This document shows, one piece after another, positions 1 to 9,259 of a DNA stretch of 35,849 nucleotides. A model generated the notes under the pieces. The model did no database searches and was not told the DNA's origin. It saw only the letters and a list, made by a program, of their open reading frames with translations. Within the stretch, counting starts at the first letter, position 1. Every line of letters starts with the position of its first letter. A program made the position numbers and the translations under genes. This DNA comes from Bacteroidales bacterium (lineage in GTDB: Bacteria > Bacteroidota > Bacteroidia > Bacteroidales > 4484-276), in assembly GCA_021740425.1 (NCBI GenBank), contig JAIOZV010000012.1:1-35849 (forward strand), read 5' to 3'.

Positions 1-180
1 AAGATAATGATCAGTATAAGTCCCAAATTGCTGCTTAGCCTGTATTTAGCTGAAAAACATCACTTAAACGTAAATATATCTTTTAGATCACATAAAATTA
101 TGCTGATTTAACAGGCAGTCTGGAAGTGGGAAACTTTAACTATTAAAAACAGGATGCTTTAGCATTAAAAGGATTTACCC

Positions 181-239
181 AAAAAAAAAAAAACCGGAAA
201 CACGAGTCAAAGCATAAGCATTTTTGACAGTTGTTTCCG
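181..239 (-). terminator. Intrinsic terminator of the S8 peptidase gene
   Basis: A 9-bp stem pairs CCGGAAACA (193-201) with TGTTTCCGG (231-239), and an inner 6-bp pairing joins 205-210 with 222-227. Read on the minus strand the hairpin is followed directly by twelve T residues (complement of 181-192). It lies about 30 bases past the protease stop codon. Confidence 0.85.
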
Positions 240-266
240 GGGTGATGGTGCTTAGTATTATTTATT

Positions 267-3200
267 TTATTGAATAATAATTTTCTCTTCGAATACTGCT
301 GAACTTGTTGTAATCTTCAAAGTATATAAGCCGGCAGACAGACGGGTCAGATCAATTTGAAGGCCATCGGTAAGCAGACCTGCATCATTTTTCTGAGCGT
401 AAACAAGGCTCCCCTGATTATCCGAAATCGTGATGCTAACCATATCAAAATCGGGTGGAACGTTAACATTTATCATTCCGTTTGTTGGATTTGGGAAAAC
501 CTGAATAAGCTTCTCCTGATTTGAATTTCCGGAAAAAATACCTGTTGATTTCAGGTTTAATGAAGACAATCCATCAGTAACAAAAAACTGTGCATGGGGC
601 ATGTCCTCATCAAAAGAAACATCAAGGCCAATGGTTTCACCGGTTTTAGCAATAAAAGCTTTAATGTAAATTTGCTCTTCATTAGTAAAACCATCTTTTT
701 CTCCGGTAAAAATATCATCGGCAAAAGCTGTCAGGGCGTAATGATGCATCTCCGCCAGCGGAACCATTCCAAAGCAAACGCCATTTGCATCGAAAGCACC
801 CAGATAATCACCAGAAGTTAACCCTGCTGCTTTAATGACGTTATCAGGAACATGAATCAAGTGTGAATTACCGGTAGGTGTTGGATTATTCCAGCTTGTG
901 TTGTTGATGGGTTTTACCCGTGCAGTGACCACAGCAGCAAGGCCTTCACACGCCGGAAAGGCTATGGTTGATGGTTCGTTCTGCCTGATAAGATAAGCAT
1001 TGCCCGGCAACAAGGCATTTAATGTTGAGACTGATTTTTCGGGCCAGTAAACTCCCGTCCCTGCAATTTCTTTAATAATTATTGGCTCAGGAACTTCCGG
1101 CAATCCAAAAAGATCAGAAATGTTCACAGAACATTCACTCCAACAGGGCAGGATGCTCCAGCCGGCGGGAACTGAAAGTGTTGCAGGTTTTCTCATCCAG
1201 CCCGGATATTCGAAATAGATCTCACTGCCGGCCTTAATTTTATAGCCCGGGCTATTTTCCCATTGCCCAAGTGTGTTTATGTTTTCACCGGGCATATAAA
1301 AACCATTCAGCGATGATAAGATTACAAAATCATCTTCGTAAGACACTAAAACTTCACTTGCGTCCCGATTGATATAAAAAGGACTTGAAATGCCGCTCCA
1401 GCCCTGGAGTAAGTTAAAATAATTTGTATGGATGGGTTTTACCTCAAAATCAAATATTTCATTCTCATCGGGCAGAACTTCGGTACCTACACCCAACGTC
1501 CAGAACCCAGGCTGGTCAACGTTAAGGTTATAAAAACCTGCAGGAACCGAACCAAAGTCGTAAGTCCCGTCAAAGCCGGTGGTAACTGAATAACCTAATT
1601 CATTATTATAAATTTCGATGCCTGTCTGTGGCGCATCAAAATCCCAGTTGTAAACAGTTCCCTGGAGTGAGCCATAAGCTTCACCCTCTACAACAAATAC
1701 AGTATAGTCGTGTACTTCGCCCCATTCCACTTGTCCACAAGGATCATCAAACGGCTCGTTATAATTTGCTCTAACCCGCATTCTATGTTCACCTGGCTCG
1801 CATTGTTCAGGAATAAACATCGAGAAATAATACAAATCATAAGCAGTTTCCACATACTCGTTATCAAGAATAAGCTCTTCAAAATCAAATGTATTGTTAT
1901 CATTAAAGTCGATCCAAATACAAATAAATTGAGAATTATAATTGCTTGAAACCTCCACACCTGTTTCCTGGCCACAAGTTAATACGGTCGCCATAAAAGT
2001 AAAGTCGCCATATCCATTTGGGCTGCAGCCCGATTGCGGATGGTATATTTGCTCAAAGTAAAAATCTTCGATACCATCTCCATAATCACAGCCTTGATAA
2101 AAAAGGGATTCCGTGCAATAATCATCAGGAATGGGTGCTTGCACATTCATTGTGTAATCTTCAACTTCACCATATTCCTGTGGGTCGCAAGGGGCAAAAG
2201 TATCTATTCCATACACAGTTCTTATCCTGAACCGGTGCTCTCCGGGAGGGGTACTTTCCGGGATAAAAATTGAAGTACTTACCAATTCATTTGCAAAGTC
2301 GATCATTAAATGATCCACTAATTTTTCATCATCTTCAAAAAACATATTGTCATTGAAATCAACCCAGACAGAAACATACTGATCATCAAAACCAACCTCG
2401 AGTGTAAGGTCGTAAAATTGTCCGGCCGTTACATCAGCAATCAGATATGTAAAATCGCCATAACCATTATCACTGCAACCCGAGCTGCTATTATTAAGGT
2501 TAGCCAAATCAACATAATCGAAGTAGTCCCCATATGTGCACCCAGTCGAATATAAATTATAGGTACAATAATCCCCTTCCCATAACTGCACCGCACCATT
2601 TATAATTAGCGGAATGATAGGCGTACCATCCGGTTGAGTTATGCTGTGTTCGCTAATATTAAACTGTAAAGTACTAAAATCAGGTGGAGTTTCATTTGCA
2701 ATGAAATTTACGGTAAACAAGCGCCCGTTGCCATCAGGCCCGGGAGGTGTTAATCCTGAAGTTTCCTGCCTGAAGTAGAAATATCCGTTGGGATCGGTTT
2801 CAAACCAGAAAGGCATAATTGTACGCCCGGTAGAGTATATGAAATCACCGATTTCATAACCTGCATAATCGAAATAATCTGGCTCATAGCTGCACGTAAT
2901 TTCATAAGAGGCAAGATTGGTAACGTTTTCAATATAAAAATCTACTGAGAATTCCTGACCGGGAATCACATTCCATTCAGAAGGAATGACCTTTAAGATG
3001 CTTTGAGTGCTTGTTGCATTTAACACAGCCTGATAAGCATCCAATCGCCCCCACCCTGATTGATCATCAAAACCCGGGTTATAAATATCAACACAGGACA
3101 TTTGCATTTTTGAGCGTATCTGTGCATTGGTAAGATCAGGGTTTTGCGAAAGCATGAGGGCAGCAACACCGGCTGCGTGTGGGCAAGCCGAAGATGTTCC

Positions 3201-4427
3201 ATTAAAAAAAGGATAATAATCACCAGGGTCATAGCCATCGCTTCCTGTAATATCTGTTGAATAGTTTCTGGTGCCTGGAGCCAATAAGTCCAAATCTGCG
3301 CCATAATTACTACCCCACCAATATTCTCCGTCGCAACTCTCAGGATTCTTTCGCTCTCCGCATGGGCTGAGAGCCCCTACACAAATCGTGTTTGCCATTG
3401 AGCCGGGATAGGATGGAAAAAGCCCCAGATCGTTATTGCTGTTTCCGGAAGAGGCGAACAAGGTTACGCCCAGTCCATAAGCATAGTCAACAGCATTTTC
3501 AAGTGTTGAAGAGTAGGATGAACCGCCAATACTCATACTAATAATATGGGCACCTTCATCGGCAGCCCAAATTATACCACTGGCAATATCGACCCATGAT
3601 CCGGAATTGTTGTAGAGCACTTTCACGGGCATTATTTTAACTCCCCATGATATCCCTGAAACTCCTAAACTATTATTACCTGATGCCCCCACTATGCCTG
3701 CACAATTGGTTCCGTGGGCACCACTGTTTTCACCGGGTATTGGATTCGGATCATTGTCGTCAAAGGAAAAGTCATATCCAGGCACTAAACGTCCTGCAAA
3801 TTCAGGATGATCAGTATCTACACCCGAGTCGAGGATGCAAACAGTTACATCACCACCCCCTGTTTGAACGTCCCAGGCCTGCTCCAGATTCAGATCAACG
3901 CCGGGAGTTCCAACAAGGTTTCCGGTACCCGACTGGATAGCCTGCCCTGTATTATTCAGTGCCCATTGCTGCGGGAAAAGCGGATCGTTTGGAACAGCGG
4001 TTGTGGTGGCAAGGTAATTGGGCTCGGCAATCTCAATTTCGCTTAAATTGCTGAGCCTTACAAGCGCATCCTTTAGATCTGTTTCAGACACAAAATCAAG
4101 AACAAAATACGATTTTAACCCAAATTCAGATTTTACATTCATGTGCTTATCCTGATTCCTGACAAACAAAGGCTTCAGCGATTTGACCGACAATTCTGAT
4201 AAAACTACATTCACAGCACTTGAACTGGTTTGCATACTCTTATCAGAAACTGAAACAGCCGTACTGAATTTTAAAATTAGCTGATTGGGAACATGCTGAG
4301 CTTTTGAGAGCATATTTTGATGATAGGCCGTAAGTTCACTTTTTGAACTGTTTTTGCTCACAATTTGACCATGTGCTACCGACATCCCAAATAAAAATAG
4401 TAATAAATAAAGTGTAAATATTCTCAT
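267..4427 (-). CDS. Secreted subtilisin-like (S8) serine peptidase with GEVED domains and T9SS type A sorting domain
   Basis: The 1386-residue product begins with a signal peptide (about residues 1-20) and a propeptide-like region to about 145. The subtilisin domain spans about 175-470. Its catalytic triad is visible: D200 in ILDSGVD, H238 in GAHGTNCAG and S412 in NGTSSACPHAAG, with oxyanion Asn near 329 (SSGNSN). Residues about 480-615 look like a cohesin-type beta sandwich (PGQEFSVDFYIENVTNLASY). Two GEVED modules follow (about 620-762 and 770-914), ending in GEVED and GEVHD. A carboxypeptidase-regulatory-like Ig fold lies at about 918-985. The last 80 residues (VFPNPTNG... to KIIIQ) are a type A T9SS sorting domain. 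The gene is monocistronic with its own terminator. It is probably an extracellular endopeptidase; the substrate is unknown. All triad residues are present, so it should be active. Confidence 0.93.
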   Translation of the reverse strand: MRIFTLYLLLFLFGMSVAHGQIVSKNSSKSELTAYHQNMLSKAQHVPNQLILKFSTAVSVSDKSMQTSSSAVNVVLSELSVKSLKPLFVRNQDKHMNVKSEFGLKSYFVLDFVSETDLKDALVRLSNLSEIEIAEPNYLATTTAVPNDPLFPQQWALNNTGQAIQSGTGNLVGTPGVDLNLEQAWDVQTGGGDVTVCILDSGVDTDHPEFAGRLVPGYDFSFDDNDPNPIPGENSGAHGTNCAGIVGASGNNSLGVSGISWGVKIMPVKVLYNNSGSWVDIASGIIWAADEGAHIISMSIGGSSYSSTLENAVDYAYGLGVTLFASSGNSNNDLGLFPSYPGSMANTICVGALSPCGERKNPESCDGEYWWGSNYGADLDLLAPGTRNYSTDITGSDGYDPGDYYPFFNGTSSACPHAAGVAALMLSQNPDLTNAQIRSKMQMSCVDIYNPGFDDQSGWGRLDAYQAVLNATSTQSILKVIPSEWNVIPGQEFSVDFYIENVTNLASYEITCSYEPDYFDYAGYEIGDFIYSTGRTIMPFWFETDPNGYFYFRQETSGLTPPGPDGNGRLFTVNFIANETPPDFSTLQFNISEHSITQPDGTPIIPLIINGAVQLWEGDYCTYNLYSTGCTYGDYFDYVDLANLNNSSSGCSDNGYGDFTYLIADVTAGQFYDLTLEVGFDDQYVSVWVDFNDNMFFEDDEKLVDHLMIDFANELVSTSIFIPESTPPGEHRFRIRTVYGIDTFAPCDPQEYGEVEDYTMNVQAPIPDDYCTESLFYQGCDYGDGIEDFYFEQIYHPQSGCSPNGYGDFTFMATVLTCGQETGVEVSSNYNSQFICIWIDFNDNNTFDFEELILDNEYVETAYDLYYFSMFIPEQCEPGEHRMRVRANYNEPFDDPCGQVEWGEVHDYTVFVVEGEAYGSLQGTVYNWDFDAPQTGIEIYNNELGYSVTTGFDGTYDFGSVPAGFYNLNVDQPGFWTLGVGTEVLPDENEIFDFEVKPIHTNYFNLLQGWSGISSPFYINRDASEVLVSYEDDFVILSSLNGFYMPGENINTLGQWENSPGYKIKAGSEIYFEYPGWMRKPATLSVPAGWSILPCWSECSVNISDLFGLPEVPEPIIIKEIAGTGVYWPEKSVSTLNALLPGNAYLIRQNEPSTIAFPACEGLAAVVTARVKPINNTSWNNPTPTGNSHLIHVPDNVIKAAGLTSGDYLGAFDANGVCFGMVPLAEMHHYALTAFADDIFTGEKDGFTNEEQIYIKAFIAKTGETIGLDVSFDEDMPHAQFFVTDGLSSLNLKSTGIFSGNSNQEKLIQVFPNPTNGMINVNVPPDFDMVSITISDNQGSLVYAQKNDAGLLTDGLQIDLTRLSAGLYTLKITTSSAVFEEKIIIQ

Positions 4428-4837
4428 GATTTTAATGGTTTAATTCGTTTATAAGTAAATAAGTTACTAAATACCGGATAAAACCAATATCAATTTGTTA
4501 AGCAAATGTTAATTGCATCAATATGAATGATAAAAAAGATTAAATCGGCAAGTATTGGAGGATAACAGAGTAAAATGATGATGGATTGTTCCTTCAAAAA
4601 AAACATTAATTTATTCTACCTGATGAAATTTTTCGTTTATAAAATTGTTAAACACAGCATCAAATCAGATAATTAAATGTCATTAATATTAAAATTATTT
4701 AAGAATCGGATTACTTAAATCCGTTTATTCACAAGGGCAAAGCATCGTTAAAGTTTGTTAAACAAAAAAAAACCGGTTTTTTTGAACTATCAGATTTTTG
4801 TTCTTTTGCAAGCCGTTAAAAAAAAACATGGAAGCTT
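4428..4837. other. 410-base divergent intergenic region between the peptidase gene and gldA
   Basis: AT-rich and without a plausible gene. It should hold the promoter of the minus-strand protease and of the plus-strand gld operon. A hyphenated inverted repeat CGGATT-N5-AATCCG lies at 4707-4723 and a perfect 18-bp palindrome AAAAAAACCGGTTTTTTT at 4766-4783, both upstream of gldA. I found no clear TAnnTTTG box for the protease. Confidence 0.6.
4781..4808 (+). promoter_or_regulatory. Putative promoter of the gldA operon
   Basis: A -33 box TTTG (4781-4784), 16 bases, then TTCTTTTG (4801-4808), one mismatch from the Bacteroidota -7 consensus TAnnTTTG. Initiation would fall near 4815, giving a leader of about 20 bases before ATG 4838. 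The same 16-base spacing is seen at three other promoters in this window. Confidence 0.45.
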
Positions 4838-5779
4838 ATGGATATTGTAGTAGAAAACTTGACAAAAATTTATGGCACCCAACGCGCTGTTGACAACATT
4901 TCATTTCGTGTCAACACCGGAGAGGTACTGGGTTTTCTGGGTCCCAACGGAGCCGGGAAAACCACCACCATGAAGGCCATCACCACCTATCTCTACCCCA
5001 ACGAAGGTGATGTAAAAGTTGGGGAATTTTCGATTCTGAAGCAACCTGAGGAGATTAAGAAAAGAATCGGGTACCTTCCCGAAAGCAATCCTTTGTATCA
5101 GGAAATGCCCATTATTGATTACCTCGAATTTGTAGCAAATTTGCAAGGAATCGAAAAATCCCGTATCAGGGAACGCATTCTTGAAATGGTTAAACTTTGT
5201 GGCCTGGAGGGCGAAAAGCACAAGAAAATCGCGGAACTTTCAAAGGGTTATAAGCAACGTGTAGGCTTAGCCCAGGCACTGATTCATGATCCTGAAGTGC
5301 TGATCCTCGATGAGCCTACCTCAGGCCTTGACCCCAACCAGATCGTTGAGATCAGGGAACTGATCAAAAACATCGGGCGCGAAAAAACAGTCATCCTGAG
5401 TTCTCACATCCTGGCAGAAGTTGAAGCTACCTGCGACAGGATTTTGATTATCAACAAAGGGAAAATTGTTGCTGACGGTACCGCCGAATCACTCAGAAAG
5501 CATGCACAGGGAAAGGAAATTGTGAAAGTTGGTGTAGATGTGGAAGGTCAGGATGTTTCAACTGACGACATCTTTGCAAAACTACAATCCATCCAAACCG
5601 TTGAAATGGTGGATATCGTTCACCGGGAGGAGAATACTTTCGATGTGCAGAGCAAGGAAGGTGCTTCATCACTCAAGGCCATTTTCCGAATGTGCGTTTC
5701 TAACGGATGGACACTCACTGAGCTTTCGCCGGTTGAAACCAAACTCGAAGATGTTTTCAGAGAGCTCACCATAAAATAA
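4838..5779 (+). CDS. gldA: GldA-like ABC transporter ATP-binding protein
   Basis: A 313-residue ABC ATPase that would energise the GldF permease at the inner membrane. Walker A GPNGAGKT is at 35-42, the signature loop LSKGYKQ at 134-140, Walker B LILDEP at 155-160 and the switch His at 190 (SSH). The C-terminal about 90 residues beyond the ATPase core match the extended form typical of the CcmA/GldA group. In Flavobacterium johnsoniae GldA, GldF and GldG are an ABC complex linked to gliding, though homologous modules occur in non-motile bacteria, so the gliding role is inferred. An ATG at 4828 is out of frame, so 4838 is the start. A 62-base gap separates it from gldF; the two are probably co-transcribed. 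Confidence 0.9.
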   Translation: MDIVVENLTKIYGTQRAVDNISFRVNTGEVLGFLGPNGAGKTTTMKAITTYLYPNEGDVKVGEFSILKQPEEIKKRIGYLPESNPLYQEMPIIDYLEFVANLQGIEKSRIRERILEMVKLCGLEGEKHKKIAELSKGYKQRVGLAQALIHDPEVLILDEPTSGLDPNQIVEIRELIKNIGREKTVILSSHILAEVEATCDRILIINKGKIVADGTAESLRKHAQGKEIVKVGVDVEGQDVSTDDIFAKLQSIQTVEMVDIVHREENTFDVQSKEGASSLKAIFRMCVSNGWTLTELSPVETKLEDVFRELTIK

Positions 5780-5841
5780 GCAACACTTGCTTAAGGAAAC
5801 AAAATTTTTAATCAAATTATACAACAAAAATCAACGATAAA

Positions 5842-6561
5842 ATGAAGCAGATTTGGGTTATTAGTAAAAGAGAGTTGCAATCGTTTTTCGATTCGCTGAC
5901 TGCTTACATCATGCTTATTGCATTTTTGGGATTCAGCGGACTATTTACCTGGCTTTACGGAAGCGACATATTCTTTGTAAAACAAGCCAGTTTGCAGGCA
6001 TTTTTTGGTGTAGCTTACTGGACACTGTTTTTCTTTATTCCGGCTCTTACCATGCGCCAGTTTGCCGAAGAAAACAAAACCGGCACCATCGAACTGCTGC
6101 TTACCCGTCCGGTAAACGACTGGCAGGTGGTGATTGGAAAATTTCTTGCAACACTACTGTTAATTGTTATCGCCCTGGCATTTACCATCCCATACTACAT
6201 TACGGTAGCCAACCTCGGAAACATTGATCATGGGGCAACCATCACCGGATACCTTGGCTTAATATTAATTAGTGCATCCTATGTGAGTATCGGTATTTTT
6301 ACCAGCAGCATTTCCAATAATCAAATTGTTGGATTTCTATTGGCGCTGGCTATCGGTATTTTATTCCACTTTTTATTCTCATTCCTGGCGCAGGGTGCCG
6401 GAGGAATTTTTAGTGATGTTCTTTACTATTTAAGCATTAGCACACACTTCGAATCGATTTCGCGTGGTGTTATCGATAGTAAGGATATCATCTTCTTCTT
6501 CTCGATTATTTTTATCGGACTTGTGAGTACTGAGGCTGTACTTCAAAAAAACAGGAGTTAA
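5842..6561 (+). CDS. gldF: GldF-like ABC-2 type transporter permease
   Basis: A 239-residue integral membrane protein with about six hydrophobic helices and no soluble domain, the usual size of GldF (about 240 residues). The N-terminal MKQIWVISKRELQSFF motif and the MRQFAEENKTGTIELLLTRP stretch after the second helix are typical of ABC-2 permeases of this group; the latter is the cytoplasmic coupling element contacting the ATPase. It lies between gldA and gldG in the same orientation and should form the channel of the complex. The transported substrate is not established for the family. Confidence 0.9.
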   Translation: MKQIWVISKRELQSFFDSLTAYIMLIAFLGFSGLFTWLYGSDIFFVKQASLQAFFGVAYWTLFFFIPALTMRQFAEENKTGTIELLLTRPVNDWQVVIGKFLATLLLIVIALAFTIPYYITVANLGNIDHGATITGYLGLILISASYVSIGIFTSSISNNQIVGFLLALAIGILFHFLFSFLAQGAGGIFSDVLYYLSISTHFESISRGVIDSKDIIFFFSIIFIGLVSTEAVLQKNRS

Positions 6562-6587
6562 TAACAAATCAAAAGAAAGATTGAATT

Positions 6588-8108
6588 ATGAGAAATAAAA
6601 AATCAATAGCATCACAATTAATTTTGATCGTGGTTGCATTGGTTCTTATCAATGTGTTGTCGGAGAAATATTTTCTACGCCTCGATTTTACCGAGGATAA
6701 GGTGTACACATTAAGCAAAGCAACCAAAGACATTTTAAAATCGCTCGATGAACCTGTTACTGTTACAGCCTATTTTACAAGGGGAAGTCAGCAACAAATC
6801 GAAAAAGCAAGACAGGATTTTAAAGACATGCTCATCGAATATTCAAACGTATCGAAAGGTATGTTAAACTATGAATTCCTGAATCCCAACGAAGACCCGC
6901 AGGTTGAGCAAGAGGCCATGCAGGCAGGAATTCAGCCCCTCGTAATCAGCGTTAGAGAAAAGGATCAGGTGAAGCAGCAAAAAGTTTACCTCGGTGCAAA
7001 AATTACAATGGGCGAGCAAACAGATATTATTCCGGTTATGCAGCCCGGTGCAGCCATGGAATACGCACTTTCGTCATCCATAAAAAAACTGGCTGTTATC
7101 GACAAACCGAAAGTTGGCCTTCTGCAGGGACATGGCGAGCCCCCGATGAATGCTTATGCTCAGGCCGTTCAGCAATTGCAGGTTCTGTATGAGCTTCAGC
7201 CTGTCGATTTATCCACCCCTGACGTAAAACCTGAAGATTTCATCACCCTTGCCATTGTAGCTCCAACGGATTCGTTCCCCCAGGCCGATCTCAACAAACT
7301 GGATCAATACCTCGCACAAGGCGGAAATCTTTATATTGCCTTCAACCGATTTGAAGGAGATTTCCAGACCATGAGAGGAAACCTTACACAAACCAATTTA
7401 GGCCAATGGCTTGAACAAAAAGGCCTGAAGGTTGAAAACAACTGCGTTGTTGATGCAAGCGCCGGAACTGTTGGTGTAAGACAACAAACCGGATTTATGA
7501 CCTTTACCCGTCAAATCCCTTTTCCTTACTGGCCATTGATCAGGAGCTTTGATAAAGATATGCCAATAACCAAAGGGCTTGAGCAGTTGATGCTGCAACT
7601 TGCAAGTACCATCAACTTTACAGGCGATACCTCATTAAGCTATAAGCCCTTCTTGCTCACTTCCGAAAAATCAGGAACTTTACCATTACCCGCATTCTTC
7701 AATGTACAAAAACAATGGGGTGAAAACGATTTCCCTCTTGGAAAATTAACAGTGGGTGCAATACTTGAAGGCCCAATTGCCGGATCAACACATTCAAGCA
7801 TTGTGCTGATAGGTGATGGTGATTTCGCAATAAATGGCGAAGGCGAAGAAGCTCAGCAAAGGCAACCCGACAATGTTAGCCTTATGGTGAATGCCATCGA
7901 CTTCCTTTCGGACGATACCGGGCTCATCGATTTAAGAACCAAGGAGGTTACTTCGAGGCCCCTTGATGAATTGGAAGAAGGCCGCAGCACCTGGCTCAAG
8001 TGGCTGAATTTTTCACTGCCGCTTATTCTTGTTGTACTTTATGGCATTGTAAGATCTCAAATCAGAAGAAGCAAACGTAAAAAAAGAATGGAGGAAGGTT
8101 ATGTTTAA
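6588..8108 (+). CDS. gldG: GldG-like ABC transporter auxiliary protein
   Basis: A 506-residue membrane-anchored protein. An N-terminal helix (about 10-26, LILIVVALVLINVL) precedes the RLDFTEDKVYTLSKATKDIL motif typical of GldG. A large extracytoplasmic region of the ABC_transp_aux type (PF09822) follows, with a C-terminal helix (about 472-490) and a basic tail RSKRKKR. The family is an accessory component of an ABC-2 exporter, required for gliding in Flavobacterium. It begins 26 bases after gldF and overlaps the next gene by 8 bases, which implies translational coupling. Confidence 0.9.
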   Translation: MRNKKSIASQLILIVVALVLINVLSEKYFLRLDFTEDKVYTLSKATKDILKSLDEPVTVTAYFTRGSQQQIEKARQDFKDMLIEYSNVSKGMLNYEFLNPNEDPQVEQEAMQAGIQPLVISVREKDQVKQQKVYLGAKITMGEQTDIIPVMQPGAAMEYALSSSIKKLAVIDKPKVGLLQGHGEPPMNAYAQAVQQLQVLYELQPVDLSTPDVKPEDFITLAIVAPTDSFPQADLNKLDQYLAQGGNLYIAFNRFEGDFQTMRGNLTQTNLGQWLEQKGLKVENNCVVDASAGTVGVRQQTGFMTFTRQIPFPYWPLIRSFDKDMPITKGLEQLMLQLASTINFTGDTSLSYKPFLLTSEKSGTLPLPAFFNVQKQWGENDFPLGKLTVGAILEGPIAGSTHSSIVLIGDGDFAINGEGEEAQQRQPDNVSLMVNAIDFLSDDTGLIDLRTKEVTSRPLDELEEGRSTWLKWLNFSLPLILVVLYGIVRSQIRRSKRKKRMEEGYV

Positions 8109-9078
8109 AAAACTCAACAGCAAAGTATTAATCATCATCCTGATTGTTCTTGCAGCAATTTATTATATTTCCACACTCTCCGATGATAAGGAAAGATCGT
8201 TCAGAAATGAAATTGTTGCGATTGACACAGCACAGGTCACAGACATTATCATCAATATTGCCAAGGAAGACCTTCAGATTTCACTCACAAAAACAGGAAA
8301 CAATGAATGGGATGTCATGGCAAATGGAAACAGATATCCGGCAGACAAATCCATTGTGAAAAGTATTTTAGGCCAATACAGCCTAATGAAACCCAAACGG
8401 ATTGCTGCCACTTCCAGCGAAAAATGGGATGCTTTTGAAGTTAGCGATTCCACAGGAACCCGGGTTACGCTTTTGGATAGTGATGAAGAACTTACTGATA
8501 TTTATATTGGAAAATTTTCGTACACCCAACCTCCGCAAGGAGCTCAGCAAAACCAGTATCAGCAGCAGCGCGGCACCATGACTTCATTTGTAAGGATTGC
8601 CGAAGATAAAGATGTTTATGCGGTTGAAGGCTTCCTGAAAATGTCGTATCAAAGCGATGTTAATGCTTACAGAAACAAAAACCTGATCAATGTGAATAAA
8701 GACGATATTTCGAAATTGGAGTTTAAATATCCCGACCGTACCATTACACTGGCAAAAGAGGAAAACAAATGGATGATGAACGGTCAGCCGGCCGATTCGG
8801 CCAATACAGTGAAATATCTGAATAAAATCTACAGACTCAATAGTTCCAATTTTGTGGATCAATCCACCCAAAAGCTGAGCGATGCAACCTTTAAACTTTC
8901 GGTAGAAGGAAATAATTTTTCGCCTATCGAGGTTAGTGCTTTTCCTACTGCTGATACTACCATTAAGTTTGTGATATCATCATCGATAAATCCGGGGGCT
9001 GAGTTTGACGGCTCCAAGGCCAAGCTTTACGAAAAGGTTTTTGTTGATGAAACAGCCTTTTTGCCTGAAATAAAATAA
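8101..9078 (+). CDS. DUF4340 domain-containing protein, partner of the GldG-type module
   Basis: A 325-residue protein with one N-terminal membrane helix (about 8-26) and a beta-rich extracytoplasmic part. Repeated DISKLEF-type and W-containing motifs (NNEWDVMANG, NKWMMNGQPAD) fit the DUF4340 family (PF14238). DUF4340 genes are commonly found next to ABC_transp_aux genes, and here the ATG overlaps the gldG stop by 8 bases. A purine-rich GGAGG (8090-8094) sits 6 bases before the ATG, unusual in this phylum and consistent with coupled translation. The function is unknown; it is likely a periplasmic structural part of the exporter. An intrinsic terminator follows. Confidence 0.85.
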   Translation: MFKKLNSKVLIIILIVLAAIYYISTLSDDKERSFRNEIVAIDTAQVTDIIINIAKEDLQISLTKTGNNEWDVMANGNRYPADKSIVKSILGQYSLMKPKRIAATSSEKWDAFEVSDSTGTRVTLLDSDEELTDIYIGKFSYTQPPQGAQQNQYQQQRGTMTSFVRIAEDKDVYAVEGFLKMSYQSDVNAYRNKNLINVNKDDISKLEFKYPDRTITLAKEENKWMMNGQPADSANTVKYLNKIYRLNSSNFVDQSTQKLSDATFKLSVEGNNFSPIEVSAFPTADTTIKFVISSSINPGAEFDGSKAKLYEKVFVDETAFLPEIK

Positions 9079-9102
9079 TATTTGAAGCCAGATTGAAACA
9101 TG

Positions 9103-9136
9103 AAAAACCGGAGGATTTGATTCTCCGGTTTTTTTT
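9103..9136 (+). terminator. Intrinsic terminator of the gldAFG-DUF4340 operon
   Basis: An 11-bp stem AAAAACCGGAG / CTCCGGTTTTT with a 9-base loop, followed by a run of T residues to 9136. It lies 25 bases after the DUF4340 stop codon. Confidence 0.9.
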
Positions 9137-9231
9137 ATTGGATGAAATTATTTTAATTTACCCTTTCAAATTTTCAATTACAAGATCATTGGTGTCCGGA
9201 TAAAAATAATTAGAAGCAATATCTGAAAAGT

Positions 9232-9259
9232 AGAATCCTCACTTCGTACGGAATGACAG
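9232..9259. repeat. Putative dispersed intergenic repeat (TCCTCACTTCG..CGGAATGACA type)
   Basis: AGAATCCTCACTTCGTACGG followed by AATGACAG has the form of a short repeat that I recall as recurrent between genes in Bacteroidota genomes, with a small palindromic core around TTCGTACGGAA. Only one copy is seen here. It ends at the left edge of the truncated cyclase fragment and supplies that fragment's only ATG. Confidence 0.4.

Noticed and set aside
4828..4830. Alternative ATG for gldA.
   Set aside because: It is out of frame with the ATPase; 4838 starts directly at the family's usual N-terminus.
4838..9078. Calling the gld cluster proof of gliding motility.
   Set aside because: Homologous ABC-2/ABC_transp_aux/DUF4340 sets occur in many non-gliding bacteria, and no gldB, gldJ, sprA or other gld/spr gene is in the window.
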